Both the position numbers and the translations under genes were made by a program. From JAOUGY01 sp963825585 (GTDB lineage Bacteria > Actinomycetota > Acidimicrobiia > Spongiisociales > ZC4RG35): a DNA stretch of 64,000 bases. Below, in pieces: positions 1 through 8,707 of this stretch; the stretch's first letter is position 1; each line of letters opens with the position of its first letter. The stretch spans positions 186,001 to 250,000 of the forward strand of contig CAWGTX010000006.1 in assembly GCA_963825585.1 (NCBI GenBank), in the 5' to 3' direction. The notes below the pieces were generated by a model. The model had not been told where the DNA came from. It saw only the letters and a list, made by a program, of their open reading frames with translations, and searched no databases.

Positions 1-928
1 ACGTCAGCGTCTCCATGGCGAAACGGGTCGCCATGAGATCGAGATGGGCGCCGCCTCCCGACTTGTACAGGGTGATGTCGTGGGCGGACGTCCGCCCTGG
101 GTGTTCGCCCCGGCACAATCCGAACAAGTCCGCCTCCACGTCGTCCCGGCTCCGCACCCCCGAGGCGATCGGTTGGCACAGGTCACCGCAGTGGTCGATG
201 TTGAACATGGCGGCGTCCACGAACAGCCGGGCCCGGCGGGCGACCTCGTCGTCGCTCTCGCGCATGTCCGGGGTGAAGCCGCCCACCAGGTCGAGGTGGG
301 TGCCGGGTCCGACCACGGCACCGTGGATGAGCGGCTCGGTGGCGGCCGTGGCCGCCGATACGACGTCGGCTTCGGCCACCGCCGCGTCGAGGTCGTCGAC
401 CGTCTCACCGCCGATGGCTGCCGCCATCCGCTCGGCCTTGTCGCGGGAACGGTTCCACACCATGACCCGTTCGATCGAGGGTCGAACAGCCCGATGCGCC
501 ATCGCCAGGTAGGGAGCGAGACCCCCGGCGCCGACCATCAACAGGGTTGCGGCGTCAGGGCGAGCCAGGAAGTCCGCACCGAGTGCAGACGATGCCGCCG
601 TCTTCCAGTAGGTCAGCTCGGTGCCGTCGATCAGTGCCACCGGGCTGCCGTCGACGCCGTCGAAGGCGGTGATCACCGCCTGGACGGCCGGCTTCGGCTC
701 GGGGAGAGAGGGATTCCCCGGGAAGATGGTGCCCATCTTGACGGCGATCAACGAGTCGGGTGCCCAGGCATGCCACACCAGGAAGCTGTTGTCGGATCCG
801 GGTTGTGCCATCAACACCCGCTCCATCACCGGTGCCGGTTGGCGATGTCCCTGGCGCATGGCGTCGACCAGCCCGAGGATGTCGAGTCGGGACCTGATCT
901 CATCACCGGTGATGAACGGAAGGTGCAT
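1..928 (-). CDS. Ornithine cyclodeaminase / mu-crystallin family protein, C-terminus cut by window edge
   Basis: Reading the minus strand from the ATG at 928 gives 309 codons with no stop before base 1, so the C-terminus is missing. The protein has the family pattern: K64 in AVKMGTIFPGN (residues 62-72), an NAD(P)-binding turn VGAGGLAPY near residues 132-140, and LVGGFTPDMRE further on. Relatives are ornithine cyclodeaminase, alanine dehydrogenase and Delta1-pyrroline-2-carboxylate reductase; substrate cannot be decided from sequence alone. It is divergent from ruvCAB and separated from it by 117 bp. No strong Shine-Dalgarno sequence precedes the ATG, so the start is the best in-frame choice rather than certain. 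Confidence 0.85.
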   Translation of the reverse strand, partial: MHLPFITGDEIRSRLDILGLVDAMRQGHRQPAPVMERVLMAQPGSDNSFLVWHAWAPDSLIAVKMGTIFPGNPSLPEPKPAVQAVITAFDGVDGSPVALIDGTELTYWKTAASSALGADFLARPDAATLLMVGAGGLAPYLAMAHRAVRPSIERVMVWNRSRDKAERMAAAIGGETVDDLDAAVAEADVVSAATAATEPLIHGAVVGPGTHLDLVGGFTPDMRESDDEVARRARLFVDAAMFNIDHCGDLCQPIASGVRSRDDVEADLFGLCRGEHPGRTSAHDITLYKSGGGAHLDLMATRFAMETLT

Positions 929-1037
929 GGCTTCAGTCAACCATCCGTTTGCCGTTCCCGATGGTCGATAGCAGGGCTTTCCGCTGGAGCGGAGGGCGAC
1001 AAGCCGATGAAACGACCGAACGACCGGTTAACCTCGG

Positions 1038-1053
1038 TCGTACACATGTTCGT
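1038..1053 (+). promoter_or_regulatory. Candidate LexA SOS box overlapping the ruvC start
   Basis: The bases TCGTACACATGTTCGT match 10 of the 12 fixed positions of the Gram-positive/actinobacterial SOS box TCGAAC-N4-GTTCGA. The box overlaps the ruvC ATG at 1046, so bound LexA would block initiation. ruvCAB encode a repair resolvasome and ruvC is a LexA target in mycobacteria, which supports the call. An extra inverted repeat (ACGACCG / CGGTCGT, 1020-1041) lies just upstream. The rest of the 929-1045 gap shows nothing else recognisable. Confidence 0.45.
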
Positions 1054-1528
1054 ACTCGGAATCGACCCCGGACTGACCCGCATGGGCTACGGCCTGGTTC
1101 GGCGCGGGCACCCGCCCGTGACGGTGGCGGTGGGCGTCATCAGGACCTCTCCCGACGCCGCCATGGCGCTACGGTTGGCCGAGCTGTACGCCGACCTGTG
1201 TGCCCTCATCGCCGAACACCGGCCCGACGCCATGGCGGTCGAAGCGGTGTTCACCAACAAGAACCTGCACACCGCACTGGCGGTGAGCCGGGCGTCGGGG
1301 ATGGCCCTGCTCGCTGCCGCCCAGGCCGGTATCCCCGTCACCGAATACACCCCCACCGCGGTCAAGTCCGCCGTCACCGGCGACGGATCGGCCGACAAGT
1401 CGATGGTGGCCACCATGGTGGTGCGCCGCCTCGGCCTCACCGAGCGTCCAAAACCCGCCGACGCCGCCGACGCTCTGGCCGTGGCCATCTGCCACCTCCA
1501 ATCCGCCCGGATGCGGGTGGGCGCATGA
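1046..1528 (+). CDS. ruvC: Crossover junction endodeoxyribonuclease RuvC
   Basis: RuvC cuts Holliday junctions after RuvAB branch migration. The 160-residue protein is close to the family's usual 160-175. The acidic active site is visible: D7 in LGIDPG, E66 in AVEAVF, and D139 and D142 in the PADAADAL segment, matching the D7/E66/D138/D141 arrangement of E. coli. I start at the ATG at 1046 because MFVLGIDPG is the canonical N-terminus; the open frame extends far upstream but that part is a shadow. Its TGA overlaps the ruvA ATG (ATGA), and a possible SOS box covers the start. Confidence 0.95.
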   Translation: MFVLGIDPGLTRMGYGLVRRGHPPVTVAVGVIRTSPDAAMALRLAELYADLCALIAEHRPDAMAVEAVFTNKNLHTALAVSRASGMALLAAAQAGIPVTEYTPTAVKSAVTGDGSADKSMVATMVVRRLGLTERPKPADAADALAVAICHLQSARMRVGA

Positions 1529-2106
1529 TCGGGCTCCTGTCCGGGTCGGTGGTGTCGTTCCGGGGCGAGCGGCTCATCCTCGATGTGTCGGGTGTCGGGT
1601 ACGAGGTGCTCATGACCGCCAAGTCGATCGCAGCGCTACCTCCGGCCGGTGAGCGCACCGTTGTGCACACCCACCTCCATGTCAGGGAAGACGCCATGAC
1701 CCTCTACGGGTTTCCCACCGAGGCAGAGCGTGACCTGTTCCGGGTGCTGCTCGGGGCGTCGGGCGTCGGTCCCAAGGTCGCCCTCGCCATGCTCGGGGTG
1801 TTCTCGGCCGACGCCCTTCGCAAGATGGTCGCCACCGAGGACGTCAAGGCGCTCACCCAGGTGCCGGGCATCGGCATGCGTGGCGCCCAGAAGATCATCC
1901 TCGACCTCAGACCGAAGCTGGCCGACCTCGAAGCCGAGATCCTCGACGGTGCCTCGACGTCGTCGCAGTTCCGTGACGCGCTCGAAGGCCTGGGCTACAC
2001 CAGCGCCGAGATCCGTGACGTACTGCCGGTGATCGACCCCGAGGCCCCGGTCGCCGAGCAGATCCGCCAGGCGCTGCGTGAGTTGGGTCGGAGCCGGCGC
2101 TCGTGA
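1525..2106 (+). CDS. ruvA: Holliday junction branch migration protein RuvA
   Basis: RuvA tetramers hold the four-way junction and load the RuvB motor. The 193-residue protein has the N-terminal OB fold (MIGLLSGSVVSF at the start; GVGYEVLM), the two helix-hairpin-helix repeats (LLGASGVGPKVALAML and VPGIGMRGAQKIILDL), and a C-terminal domain ending in QALRELGRSRRS that contacts RuvB. The ATG overlaps the ruvC stop by 4 bp, and the last bases overlap the ruvB GTG, so all three genes are translationally coupled. Confidence 0.95.
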   Translation: MIGLLSGSVVSFRGERLILDVSGVGYEVLMTAKSIAALPPAGERTVVHTHLHVREDAMTLYGFPTEAERDLFRVLLGASGVGPKVALAMLGVFSADALRKMVATEDVKALTQVPGIGMRGAQKIILDLRPKLADLEAEILDGASTSSQFRDALEGLGYTSAEIRDVLPVIDPEAPVAEQIRQALRELGRSRRS

Positions 2107-3128
2107 GGGAGGAGAGTGTGCTCGGTGGTGGGTTCGACCCGCTCGACGACGAGTTCGAGGCCACCCTGCGTCCCCAGAAACTCGACGAGTTCATCGGCCA
2201 GCCCAAGGTGAAGGAACGCCTCCTCATCTCGATCGACGCCGCCCGCTCGTTGGGAAAGCCCCTCGACCACGTGCTGCTGTCGGGGCCACCCGGGCTGGGC
2301 AAGACCTCACTGGCGGGCATCCTCGCCAACGAGCTCGGTGCCGCCATGAAGAAGACGTCCGGCCCTGCCCTCGAACGCCCCGGTGACCTGGCGGCCATCC
2401 TTTCCAACCTGGAACCGGGTGACGTGTTCTTCATCGACGAGATCCACCGGGTGCCACGGGCGGTGGAAGAAGTGCTGTACCCGGCGATGGAGGACTTCGA
2501 GCTCGACATCGTGCTCGGAAAGGGTCCGGCCGCCACCTCGATCCGGCTCGACCTGGCTCACTTCACACTGGTGGGCGCCACCACCCGCATCGGCACCGTC
2601 GCCGCCCCGTTGCGCGACAGGTTCGGGATCGTCGAACGGGTCGACCACTACTCGGCCGACGACCTCCAGCAGATCGTGCGGCGTTCCTCTCGCATCCTCG
2701 GAATCGACATCGACGACCGCGGTTCCCGTCAGATCGCCGAACGCAGTCGTGGCACCGCCCGGATCGCCAACCGGCTGCTGGCGCGGGTACGCGACTACGC
2801 CATCGCCCGGGCCGACGGACACATCGACGGTCGGGTGGCCGATGCCGCACTCGATGTGTTCGAGATCGACGCCCTCGGTCTCGACAAGGTCGACCGGGCC
2901 ATCCTCGATGCGGTGGTCCGCAAGTTCGGAGGAGGCCCGGTGGGCCTGGGCACCCTGGCGATCGCGGTCGGTGAGGAGACCGAGACGGTCGAGGACGCCT
3001 ACGAGCCGTTCCTGTTGCAGGCGGGCCTGCTGGCCCGGACCCCCCGCGGCCGGGTGGCCACCGCCGGCGCCTACCGTCACCTCGGGCTGGAACCTCCCGG
3101 CACCGCCCAGAGTGCCCTCGAGCTGTGA
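2103..3128 (+). CDS. ruvB: Holliday junction branch migration helicase RuvB
   Basis: AAA+ motor that drives branch migration with RuvA. Walker A GPPGLGKTS lies at residues 61-69, Walker B FFIDEIHR at 109-116, and the sensor segment LVGATTRIG follows; a winged-helix C-terminal domain completes the 341 residues. The GTG at 2103 overlaps the ruvA stop. An in-frame GTG at 2118 has GGAGG five bases before it and would remove only five residues, so it may be the real start; the fold is the same either way. Confidence 0.95.
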   Translation: MREESVLGGGFDPLDDEFEATLRPQKLDEFIGQPKVKERLLISIDAARSLGKPLDHVLLSGPPGLGKTSLAGILANELGAAMKKTSGPALERPGDLAAILSNLEPGDVFFIDEIHRVPRAVEEVLYPAMEDFELDIVLGKGPAATSIRLDLAHFTLVGATTRIGTVAAPLRDRFGIVERVDHYSADDLQQIVRRSSRILGIDIDDRGSRQIAERSRGTARIANRLLARVRDYAIARADGHIDGRVADAALDVFEIDALGLDKVDRAILDAVVRKFGGGPVGLGTLAIAVGEETETVEDAYEPFLLQAGLLARTPRGRVATAGAYRHLGLEPPGTAQSALEL

Positions 3129-3147
3129 ACCGACGCGGTTGAGCCAC

Positions 3148-4167
3148 ATGGACATCTCGTCGTTCGACTACGACCTCCCCGAGGACCGGATTGCCCAGAC
3201 CCCGGTCGAGCCCCGCCACTCGTCGCGTCTGCTCGACGCTCGCGACCTGACCCACCACGTGTTCCTGGACCTCGCCGACCGGCTCGAGCCAGGCGACCTG
3301 GTGGTGGTGAACCGAACCAGGGTGCGCCCAGCCCGGCTGCAGGGCGTGAAGGCCGACACCGGGGGAGCGGTGGAACTGCTGCTCCTGCGACGGCTACCTG
3401 ACGATCGATGGAACGCGCTGGTGCGTCCGGCCCGGCGGCTCCGTACCGGGAGCAGGCTCGTCTTCGGTGACCTTGAGGGGTCGGTCGAGACCGATCCGGT
3501 CGACGGCGTGGCCGTGGTGTCCTTCGCGGCCGACGGTGACATCGAGGCTGCGGTGGCCCGAGTCGGGCAGATGCCATTGCCATCGTACATCACCACCCGG
3601 CTGGAGAACGCCGAGAGATATCAGACCATGTTCGCCGACCGCCCCGGCTCGGCGGCCGCCCCCACCGCAGGGCTGCACTTCACGCCGGAGGTGGTGGACT
3701 GCCTCGCCGCCCGCGACATCGGCCTTGCCACGGTGGAGCTCGAAGTCGGGTTGGCCACTTTCCGTCCGATCGGAGTCGACCGGATCGAAGATCATGTGAT
3801 GCATCGCGAGCTGTGCCGCATCGACCGGGAGGCCGCCGACGCCATCGCCGGCTGCCGTCGGCGGGGCGGTCGGGTGGTGGCGGTGGGCACCACCACCGTT
3901 CGCACCCTCGAGAGCCTCGCCAACCCCGACGGGACGGTGCGCACCGGCGAACTCGATACCGACCTGTACCTCACCCCCGGAAGCCCCATCCACGTGGTCG
4001 ACCTCCTGGTCACCAACTTCCACATGCCCCGCTCCAGCCTCCTGGTGCTGTTGGAAGCGTTCATGGGACCGGGGTGGCGTGAGGTCTACGCCGCCGCCCT
4101 GGAGCGGGGCTTCCGCTTCCTCAGTTTCGGTGACGCCATGATCTGCGCCCGGGCGGGTACCGAATAG
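3148..4167 (+). CDS. queA: S-adenosylmethionine:tRNA ribosyltransferase-isomerase QueA
   Basis: QueA moves the ribosyl part of SAM onto preQ1 at position 34 of tRNAs with GUN anticodons, making epoxyqueuosine. The 339-residue protein starts MDISSFDYDLPEDRIAQ, the standard family beginning, and contains RPARRLRTG, AAPTAGLHF and TNFHMPRSSL, all typical of QueA. The ATG at 3148 is 19 bp after ruvB. It is followed directly by tgt, the preceding step of queuosine synthesis. Its TAG stop forms the first half of a possible -10 box for tgt. Confidence 0.95.
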   Translation: MDISSFDYDLPEDRIAQTPVEPRHSSRLLDARDLTHHVFLDLADRLEPGDLVVVNRTRVRPARLQGVKADTGGAVELLLLRRLPDDRWNALVRPARRLRTGSRLVFGDLEGSVETDPVDGVAVVSFAADGDIEAAVARVGQMPLPSYITTRLENAERYQTMFADRPGSAAAPTAGLHFTPEVVDCLAARDIGLATVELEVGLATFRPIGVDRIEDHVMHRELCRIDREAADAIAGCRRRGGRVVAVGTTTVRTLESLANPDGTVRTGELDTDLYLTPGSPIHVVDLLVTNFHMPRSSLLVLLEAFMGPGWREVYAAALERGFRFLSFGDAMICARAGTE

Positions 4168-4170
4168 GCT
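4165..4170 (+). promoter_or_regulatory. Candidate -10 box TAGGCT for leaderless tgt mRNA
   Basis: TAGGCT fits the actinobacterial TANNNT -10 pattern and sits exactly 6 nt before the tgt GTG, where transcription would start at the start codon. Its TAG is also the queA stop codon. No clear -35 is visible. Confidence 0.4.
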
Positions 4171-4176
4171 GCGGCG

Positions 4177-5301
4177 GTGACCCACGCCGTCTCCTGGAAA
4201 TCCATCTCCAACCACGGATCCGCCCGAGCTGGAATCCTGTCGTTGACCCACGGCGAGGTGGAGACACCGACGTTCATGCCCGTCGGCACCAGGGCAGCGG
4301 TCAAGGGGCTCGACGCCACCGACGTCCGCGCCGTCGGCGCCCAGATGGTGCTGGCGAACACCTATCACCTCATGTTGCGGCCCGGCGCCGAGGTGGTGGC
4401 CGAACTGGGCGGACTGCACGGTTTCATGGGGTGGGACGGGCCGATCCTCACCGACTCGGGCGGGTATCAGATCTTCTCGCTCGATCCCAGGGTCGACGAG
4501 GACGGTGCCACCTTCCGCTCCACCTACGACGGTTCGCTGGTCCGACTCACACCGGAGGAGTCGATGCGGGTTCAGCAACTGCTCGGGCCAGACGTGGCCA
4601 TGATCCTCGACGTGCTGGTGGGACTGCCCAACACGCCCGAGGTGGTGGGCGCCGCCCTCGAACAGACACTCCGCTGGTCGGAGCGTGCCCTGGCCGCCCA
4701 CACGCGGGTCGACCAGGCACTGTTCGGCATCATCCAGGGCGGGGTCGATCCAGCCCTGCGGGCGTTCAGCGCCCGCGCCACCGACGCCCTCGGGTTTTCG
4801 GGTTTCGGCATCGGCGGGCTGGCGGTGGGCGAGGAGCCACACGAACGCAACGCCGCCCTCGAGGCAACCTTCCCCGAACTCCCCGAGCACAAGCCCCGCT
4901 ACGTGATGGGGTTGGGCGATCCGGAGGGAGTTCTCGACGCAGTCGCCCGTGGCGCCGACCTGTTCGACTGCGTGTGGCCCACCCGGCTGGCCCGCCACGG
5001 CAAGATCCTCACCGCCGACGGCGACTACAACCTGCGGCGGGCCGAGTTCATCCGAGACCCACGTCCGCTCGCCGAGGAATGCCCCTGTCACACGTGTTCG
5101 ACGGTGTCGCGCGCCTATCTGCGTCACCTTCTCGCCACCAACGAGCTGACCGTGTTCCGGTTGGTGTCGATGCACAATCTCACGTTCACGCTGTCGCTGC
5201 TGGCCGACGCCCGCCGGGCCATCATCGACGGTCGCTTCGCCGATCATCACGCCGCCGTGGTGGAGCGGCGGAGGCGCACCGGAGCTGCGTCGACCCTCTA
5301 A
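4177..5301 (+). CDS. tgt: tRNA-guanine transglycosylase
   Basis: Exchanges guanine 34 for preQ1 in tRNA(Asp, Asn, His, Tyr). The 374-residue barrel shows D93 in LTDSGGYQIF (general base), the nucleophile region GADLFDCVWPTRLARHG, and the zinc site CPCHTCS followed by the conserved histidine near residue 325 (MHNLTF). Start is GTG at 4177, with no ribosome binding site but a -10 box at 6 nt, suggesting leaderless translation. With queA it makes a queuosine pair; no other queuosine gene is in the window. Confidence 0.95.
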   Translation: MTHAVSWKSISNHGSARAGILSLTHGEVETPTFMPVGTRAAVKGLDATDVRAVGAQMVLANTYHLMLRPGAEVVAELGGLHGFMGWDGPILTDSGGYQIFSLDPRVDEDGATFRSTYDGSLVRLTPEESMRVQQLLGPDVAMILDVLVGLPNTPEVVGAALEQTLRWSERALAAHTRVDQALFGIIQGGVDPALRAFSARATDALGFSGFGIGGLAVGEEPHERNAALEATFPELPEHKPRYVMGLGDPEGVLDAVARGADLFDCVWPTRLARHGKILTADGDYNLRRAEFIRDPRPLAEECPCHTCSTVSRAYLRHLLATNELTVFRLVSMHNLTFTLSLLADARRAIIDGRFADHHAAVVERRRRTGAASTL

Positions 5302-5338
5302 GCTTGCCGTCGTTCCCCCACCCCCTGGAATTCACCAC

Positions 5339-5632
5339 ATGACCGCAACCTTCATCCTCGCCCAGACCGACGCCACCGGAGGTGGCCTCACCGCCTTCCT
5401 ACCGTTGCTCCTGGCGGTCGGGTTCCTGTTCCTCATCACGGTCCCGCAACGGCGTATGCGCAAACAGGCAGCCGCCCTGCAGGAGTCGCTGTCGGTGGGC
5501 GACACGGTCCGCACCGCCGGCGGGATCCACGGACGGATCCTCTCGATCGATGACGGCACCGTGCTGATCGAGGTCGAGGTCGGCAAGCTCCGCCTCGAGC
5601 GTCGCGCCATCGCCGCCAAGCTCGAGTCCTGA
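5339..5632 (+). CDS. yajC: Preprotein translocase subunit YajC
   Basis: Small Sec accessory protein of 97 residues. A single hydrophobic segment (FLPLLLAVGFLFLITVP, about residues 20-36) is followed by a basic stretch QRRMRKQ and the conserved VGDTVRTAGGIHGRI block typical of YajC. It lies directly before secD and secF, the usual arrangement; SecDF-YajC helps pull proteins through SecYEG. Stop and the secD GTG are one base apart (TGACGTG), so the three are one operon. Confidence 0.93.
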   Translation: MTATFILAQTDATGGGLTAFLPLLLAVGFLFLITVPQRRMRKQAAALQESLSVGDTVRTAGGIHGRILSIDDGTVLIEVEVGKLRLERRAIAAKLES

Positions 5633-5633
5633 C

Positions 5634-7127
5634 GTGAAACGACCCTGGATCGGCATCCTGGTGATGCTGGCGCTCTCGTGGGGAGGGCTGGGGGCGCTCC
5701 TCCTCAACGGGACCACCCCCAAGCTGGGGCTCGACCTCCAGGGCGGCATCTCGGTGGTGCTGACCGCACCCGAAGGCACCGAGACCGACAAGCTCGAGGT
5801 GGCGGCGGACATCATCCGTCGACGGATCGAGGAGATCGGGGGTGTCCAGGAACCCGACATCGCCCCCTCCGGCGGGAACGCCCTGACGCCCCCCAACATC
5901 CTCGTGCAGCTCCCCGGCATCACCGACGAGGCCCGCGCCCTCGAGGCGGTGGGCGCCACCGGATCGCTCAGCTTCAGACCCGTGCTCGGCGCAACAGTCG
6001 GTCCGGTCGGTCCGCTCGCCGATGGCGGCACGGTGCCGGCCGAGCATCTCACCGTGGACACCTACAACCGCTGCTACGAGCTACCCGGGGGAACGGTTCC
6101 CGAGACCACCACCCCGGTGGTGGATCCAGCCACCGGTCTGACCGTCGTCGACGACGACTCGGCCGAGACCTTCCTCCCGTACGAGGGCCAGGTGCTGCAC
6201 CTCGGGCCGGCCATCGTCGACGGCACCCAGGTGTCGCAAGCGCTGTCGAACTTCCAGAACCAATGGTTGGTGCAGCTCGACCTGACCGCCGAGGGTGGAG
6301 ATCGCTTCGCCTGCATGACCGGACAGGCCACCGCCTACTTCGACGCCCGGCGTCAGATCGCCATCGTCCTCGACGGCGACGTTCAGACCGCTCCGCCGGT
6401 TTCCACCGATGTGGGCCCCGAGGGCATCGACGGGGGCAGCGCCGTGATCACGGTCGGTTCCGATGCCGAAGCCGAACAGGAAGCGCGGGACCTGGCAGTC
6501 GTGCTCCGTTACGGGTCGCTCCCAGTGTCCTTCGAGCTCTCGGACGTGAGCCAGGTGTCGGGCACGCTGGGCGCCGACTCGCTTCGGATCGGCATCATCT
6601 CGGGCCTGGCCGGTCTCGTCCTGGTGGCCGTGTTCCTGCTGGTGTTCTACCGGGCGCTCGGGCTGGTCGCCATCGTCGGTCTCACCGTGTTCGGTTCGTT
6701 GCTGGTCGGCCTGTTCGCGTTGCTCGGTGAGGGACTGGGAGTGTCGCTCACACTGGCGGGCGTCACCGGGATCATCATCTCGGTGGGTATCACAGCCGAC
6801 TCCTACATCGTGTACTTCGAACGAATCAAGGACGCAGTGCGAGAAGGTCTGGCGCCGACCGCCGCCACCGTCGAAGGCTTCAAGGATGCCTACCGGACCA
6901 TCATCACCGCCGATACGGTTTCGCTGCTCGCCGCCGGCCTGCTCTACGCCCTGGCCGTGGGACCGGTGCGCGGATTCGCGCTCTCGCTCGGTATCGCCAC
7001 TCTGCTCGACCTGGTCGTCGCCAGGGCCTTCACGCGTCGCGCCGCTCACGTGCTGGCACGCGGGAGACTGGGTGACGGCGGGTGGTTCTCGATCACCGGC
7101 GCCGCCAGAATCCAGGAGGAAGCATGA
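5634..7127 (+). CDS. secD: Protein translocase subunit SecD
   Basis: SecD uses proton motive force to aid protein export. The 497-residue protein has an N-terminal membrane segment (residues 5-24), the LGLDLQGGISVVL motif, a large periplasmic P1-type domain with an acidic threonine/proline-rich insert (EGTTTPVVDP-like stretch near residues 150-180), and five C-terminal membrane helices. The last helices carry GITADSYIVYFERIKD, the actinobacterial form of the usual VDANVLIFER motif. GTG start one base after yajC. The end overlaps secF by 4 bp. Confidence 0.94.
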   Translation: MKRPWIGILVMLALSWGGLGALLLNGTTPKLGLDLQGGISVVLTAPEGTETDKLEVAADIIRRRIEEIGGVQEPDIAPSGGNALTPPNILVQLPGITDEARALEAVGATGSLSFRPVLGATVGPVGPLADGGTVPAEHLTVDTYNRCYELPGGTVPETTTPVVDPATGLTVVDDDSAETFLPYEGQVLHLGPAIVDGTQVSQALSNFQNQWLVQLDLTAEGGDRFACMTGQATAYFDARRQIAIVLDGDVQTAPPVSTDVGPEGIDGGSAVITVGSDAEAEQEARDLAVVLRYGSLPVSFELSDVSQVSGTLGADSLRIGIISGLAGLVLVAVFLLVFYRALGLVAIVGLTVFGSLLVGLFALLGEGLGVSLTLAGVTGIIISVGITADSYIVYFERIKDAVREGLAPTAATVEGFKDAYRTIITADTVSLLAAGLLYALAVGPVRGFALSLGIATLLDLVVARAFTRRAAHVLARGRLGDGGWFSITGAARIQEEA

Positions 7128-8179
7128 GCACCATGAGACGGCTCCTGCAGGGCAAAGCCAATTTCGATTTCGTCGGGCACCGCAAGCGCTGGCTTGCGAT
7201 ATCGGCCGGTGCCGTGGCGGTCTCGCTCGTCGCACTGCTGGTGCTCCAGCTCAACCTGGGTCTCGAGTTCCGCGGCGGTGTGGCGGTGCAGGCGCCCAAT
7301 CCGTCCGGAGCCGACGTTTCGGACATCACCGATGCGCTGGCCGAGGTCGGGCTCAACGAGGTCATCGTCCAGCTCGTCAACGGGGGCGAGGCGGCGAGGG
7401 TCGAAACGCCTCCGCTCGACCAGGCCGGACAGGACGAGCTTCGTCAGCTCGTCTCCGATGTCACCGGTGCCCCCCGTGAGGATCTGTCGGTGGATGCGAT
7501 CGAACCCCGGTTCGGTGCGCTCCTCGCCCGACAGGCCCTGATCGCCCTCGGTGTTTTCCTGGTTGCCGTGTCGCTCTTCATCAGCTGGCGGCTGGAGTGG
7601 CGCATGGCGGCGGCCGCCATCACCGCCCTCATCCACGACCTGATCATCACCGCCGGCATCTATGCCATCACCGGTTTCCCGGTTACGTCTGCGACGCTTG
7701 TCGCCCTGCTCACCATCCTCGGCTACTCGCTCTATGACACGGTGGTCGTGTTCGACCAGGTGGCCGAGACGGCTGGGCAGGCGGATGAGTCCGAGACCTA
7801 CGGCAACGTGGTGAACAAGGCCACCAACCACGTGCTGGTTCGCTCGCTCGCAACGTCTCTCACGTCGCTGCTTCCGGTTGGGAGCCTGCTGTTCGTGGGA
7901 TCCGTGCTCCTGGGGGCAGCCAGTCTGCGTGACTTCGCGCTGGCGTTGTTCGTGGGGGTGGCCGTCGGCACCTACTCGTCGGTGTTCGTGGCCGGACCGC
8001 TGCTGGCCGAATGGAAGAAGGATGCGCCGGTGGGGACCAAGCGTCGGGCCGAGCAGGAGAAGACACGCCAACCCACGCCGGGCTACACCCCGCGGCTCAC
8101 CACGTCGGGAAGTCGCCGTCCGCCGGCGGGTGGCTCGGCCAAGAACCGGCCGCCCCGGCCCCCCAAGGGAGCCAAGTAG
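7124..8179 (+). CDS. secF: Protein translocase subunit SecF
   Basis: Partner of SecD. I start at the ATG at 7124, which overlaps the secD stop (ATGA) and has AGGAGGA a few bases upstream; the frame extends to 7082 but that is inside secD. The 351-residue protein has an N-terminal helix, the LGLEFRGGVAV motif, a small extracytoplasmic domain, five helices including TILGYSLYDTVVVFDQV (the SecF counterpart of the SecD ion motif), and a basic, proline-rich C-terminal tail of about 50 residues with many K/R/P that is likely cytoplasmic. Confidence 0.94.
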   Translation: MSTMRRLLQGKANFDFVGHRKRWLAISAGAVAVSLVALLVLQLNLGLEFRGGVAVQAPNPSGADVSDITDALAEVGLNEVIVQLVNGGEAARVETPPLDQAGQDELRQLVSDVTGAPREDLSVDAIEPRFGALLARQALIALGVFLVAVSLFISWRLEWRMAAAAITALIHDLIITAGIYAITGFPVTSATLVALLTILGYSLYDTVVVFDQVAETAGQADESETYGNVVNKATNHVLVRSLATSLTSLLPVGSLLFVGSVLLGAASLRDFALALFVGVAVGTYSSVFVAGPLLAEWKKDAPVGTKRRAEQEKTRQPTPGYTPRLTTSGSRRPPAGGSAKNRPPRPPKGAK

Positions 8180-8185
8180 ACTTCC

Positions 8186-8707
8186 ATGGTGGACACCATT
8201 CGATCCCTCATCCGCGAGATCCCCGACTACCCAAAGCCGGGGATCCTCTTCTACGACATCACACCCGTCCTGGCCGACCCTGACGGGTTCGCCTCGCTCA
8301 TCGAGGCTATGACGGCGCCCTTTCGGGCCTCGGGAATCACCAAGGTGGCGGGAATCGAAGCACGCGGGTTCACCCTGGCGGCTCCGGTGGCCGAGAAACT
8401 CGGGGCCGGTTTCGTACCGATCCGCAAGCCGGGGAAACTGCCGTACGAGGTGCGACGCAAGGACTACGACCTCGAATACGGCACCGACGCCCTCGAGATC
8501 CACGCCGATGCGGTCGGACCCGCCGACAAGGTGCTCCTCGTCGATGACGTGATCGCCACCGGCGGAACCGCTTCGGCCGCCATCTCGCTGTTGAAGGGAC
8601 TCGGCTCCGAGGTGGTCGGCTTCTCGGTGTTCATCGAACTGGTCTTCCTCAACGGGATGCACGCTCTCGACGGGGTGTCTCACCATGCCCTCCTCAGATA
8701 CGACTGA
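8186..8707 (+). CDS. apt: Adenine phosphoribosyltransferase
   Basis: Salvages adenine with PRPP to AMP. The 173-residue protein starts MVDTIRSLIREIPDYPKPG, has the APT hood motif, GIEARGF, and the PRPP-binding loop VLLVDDVIATGGTASAA. The ATG at 8186 is used here; a GTG at 8189 lies exactly 6 nt after TAGACT (8177-8182), a -10-like box built on the secF stop, so a leaderless start at 8189 is possible. The last 23 bp overlap relA. The secDF-apt-relA order is conserved in actinobacteria. Confidence 0.95.
   Translation: MVDTIRSLIREIPDYPKPGILFYDITPVLADPDGFASLIEAMTAPFRASGITKVAGIEARGFTLAAPVAEKLGAGFVPIRKPGKLPYEVRRKDYDLEYGTDALEIHADAVGPADKVLLVDDVIATGGTASAAISLLKGLGSEVVGFSVFIELVFLNGMHALDGVSHHALLRYD

Noticed and set aside
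3394..5250. 618-codon minus-strand open frame opposite queA-tgt
   Set aside because: Same shadow effect; both plus-strand genes are complete and recognisable.
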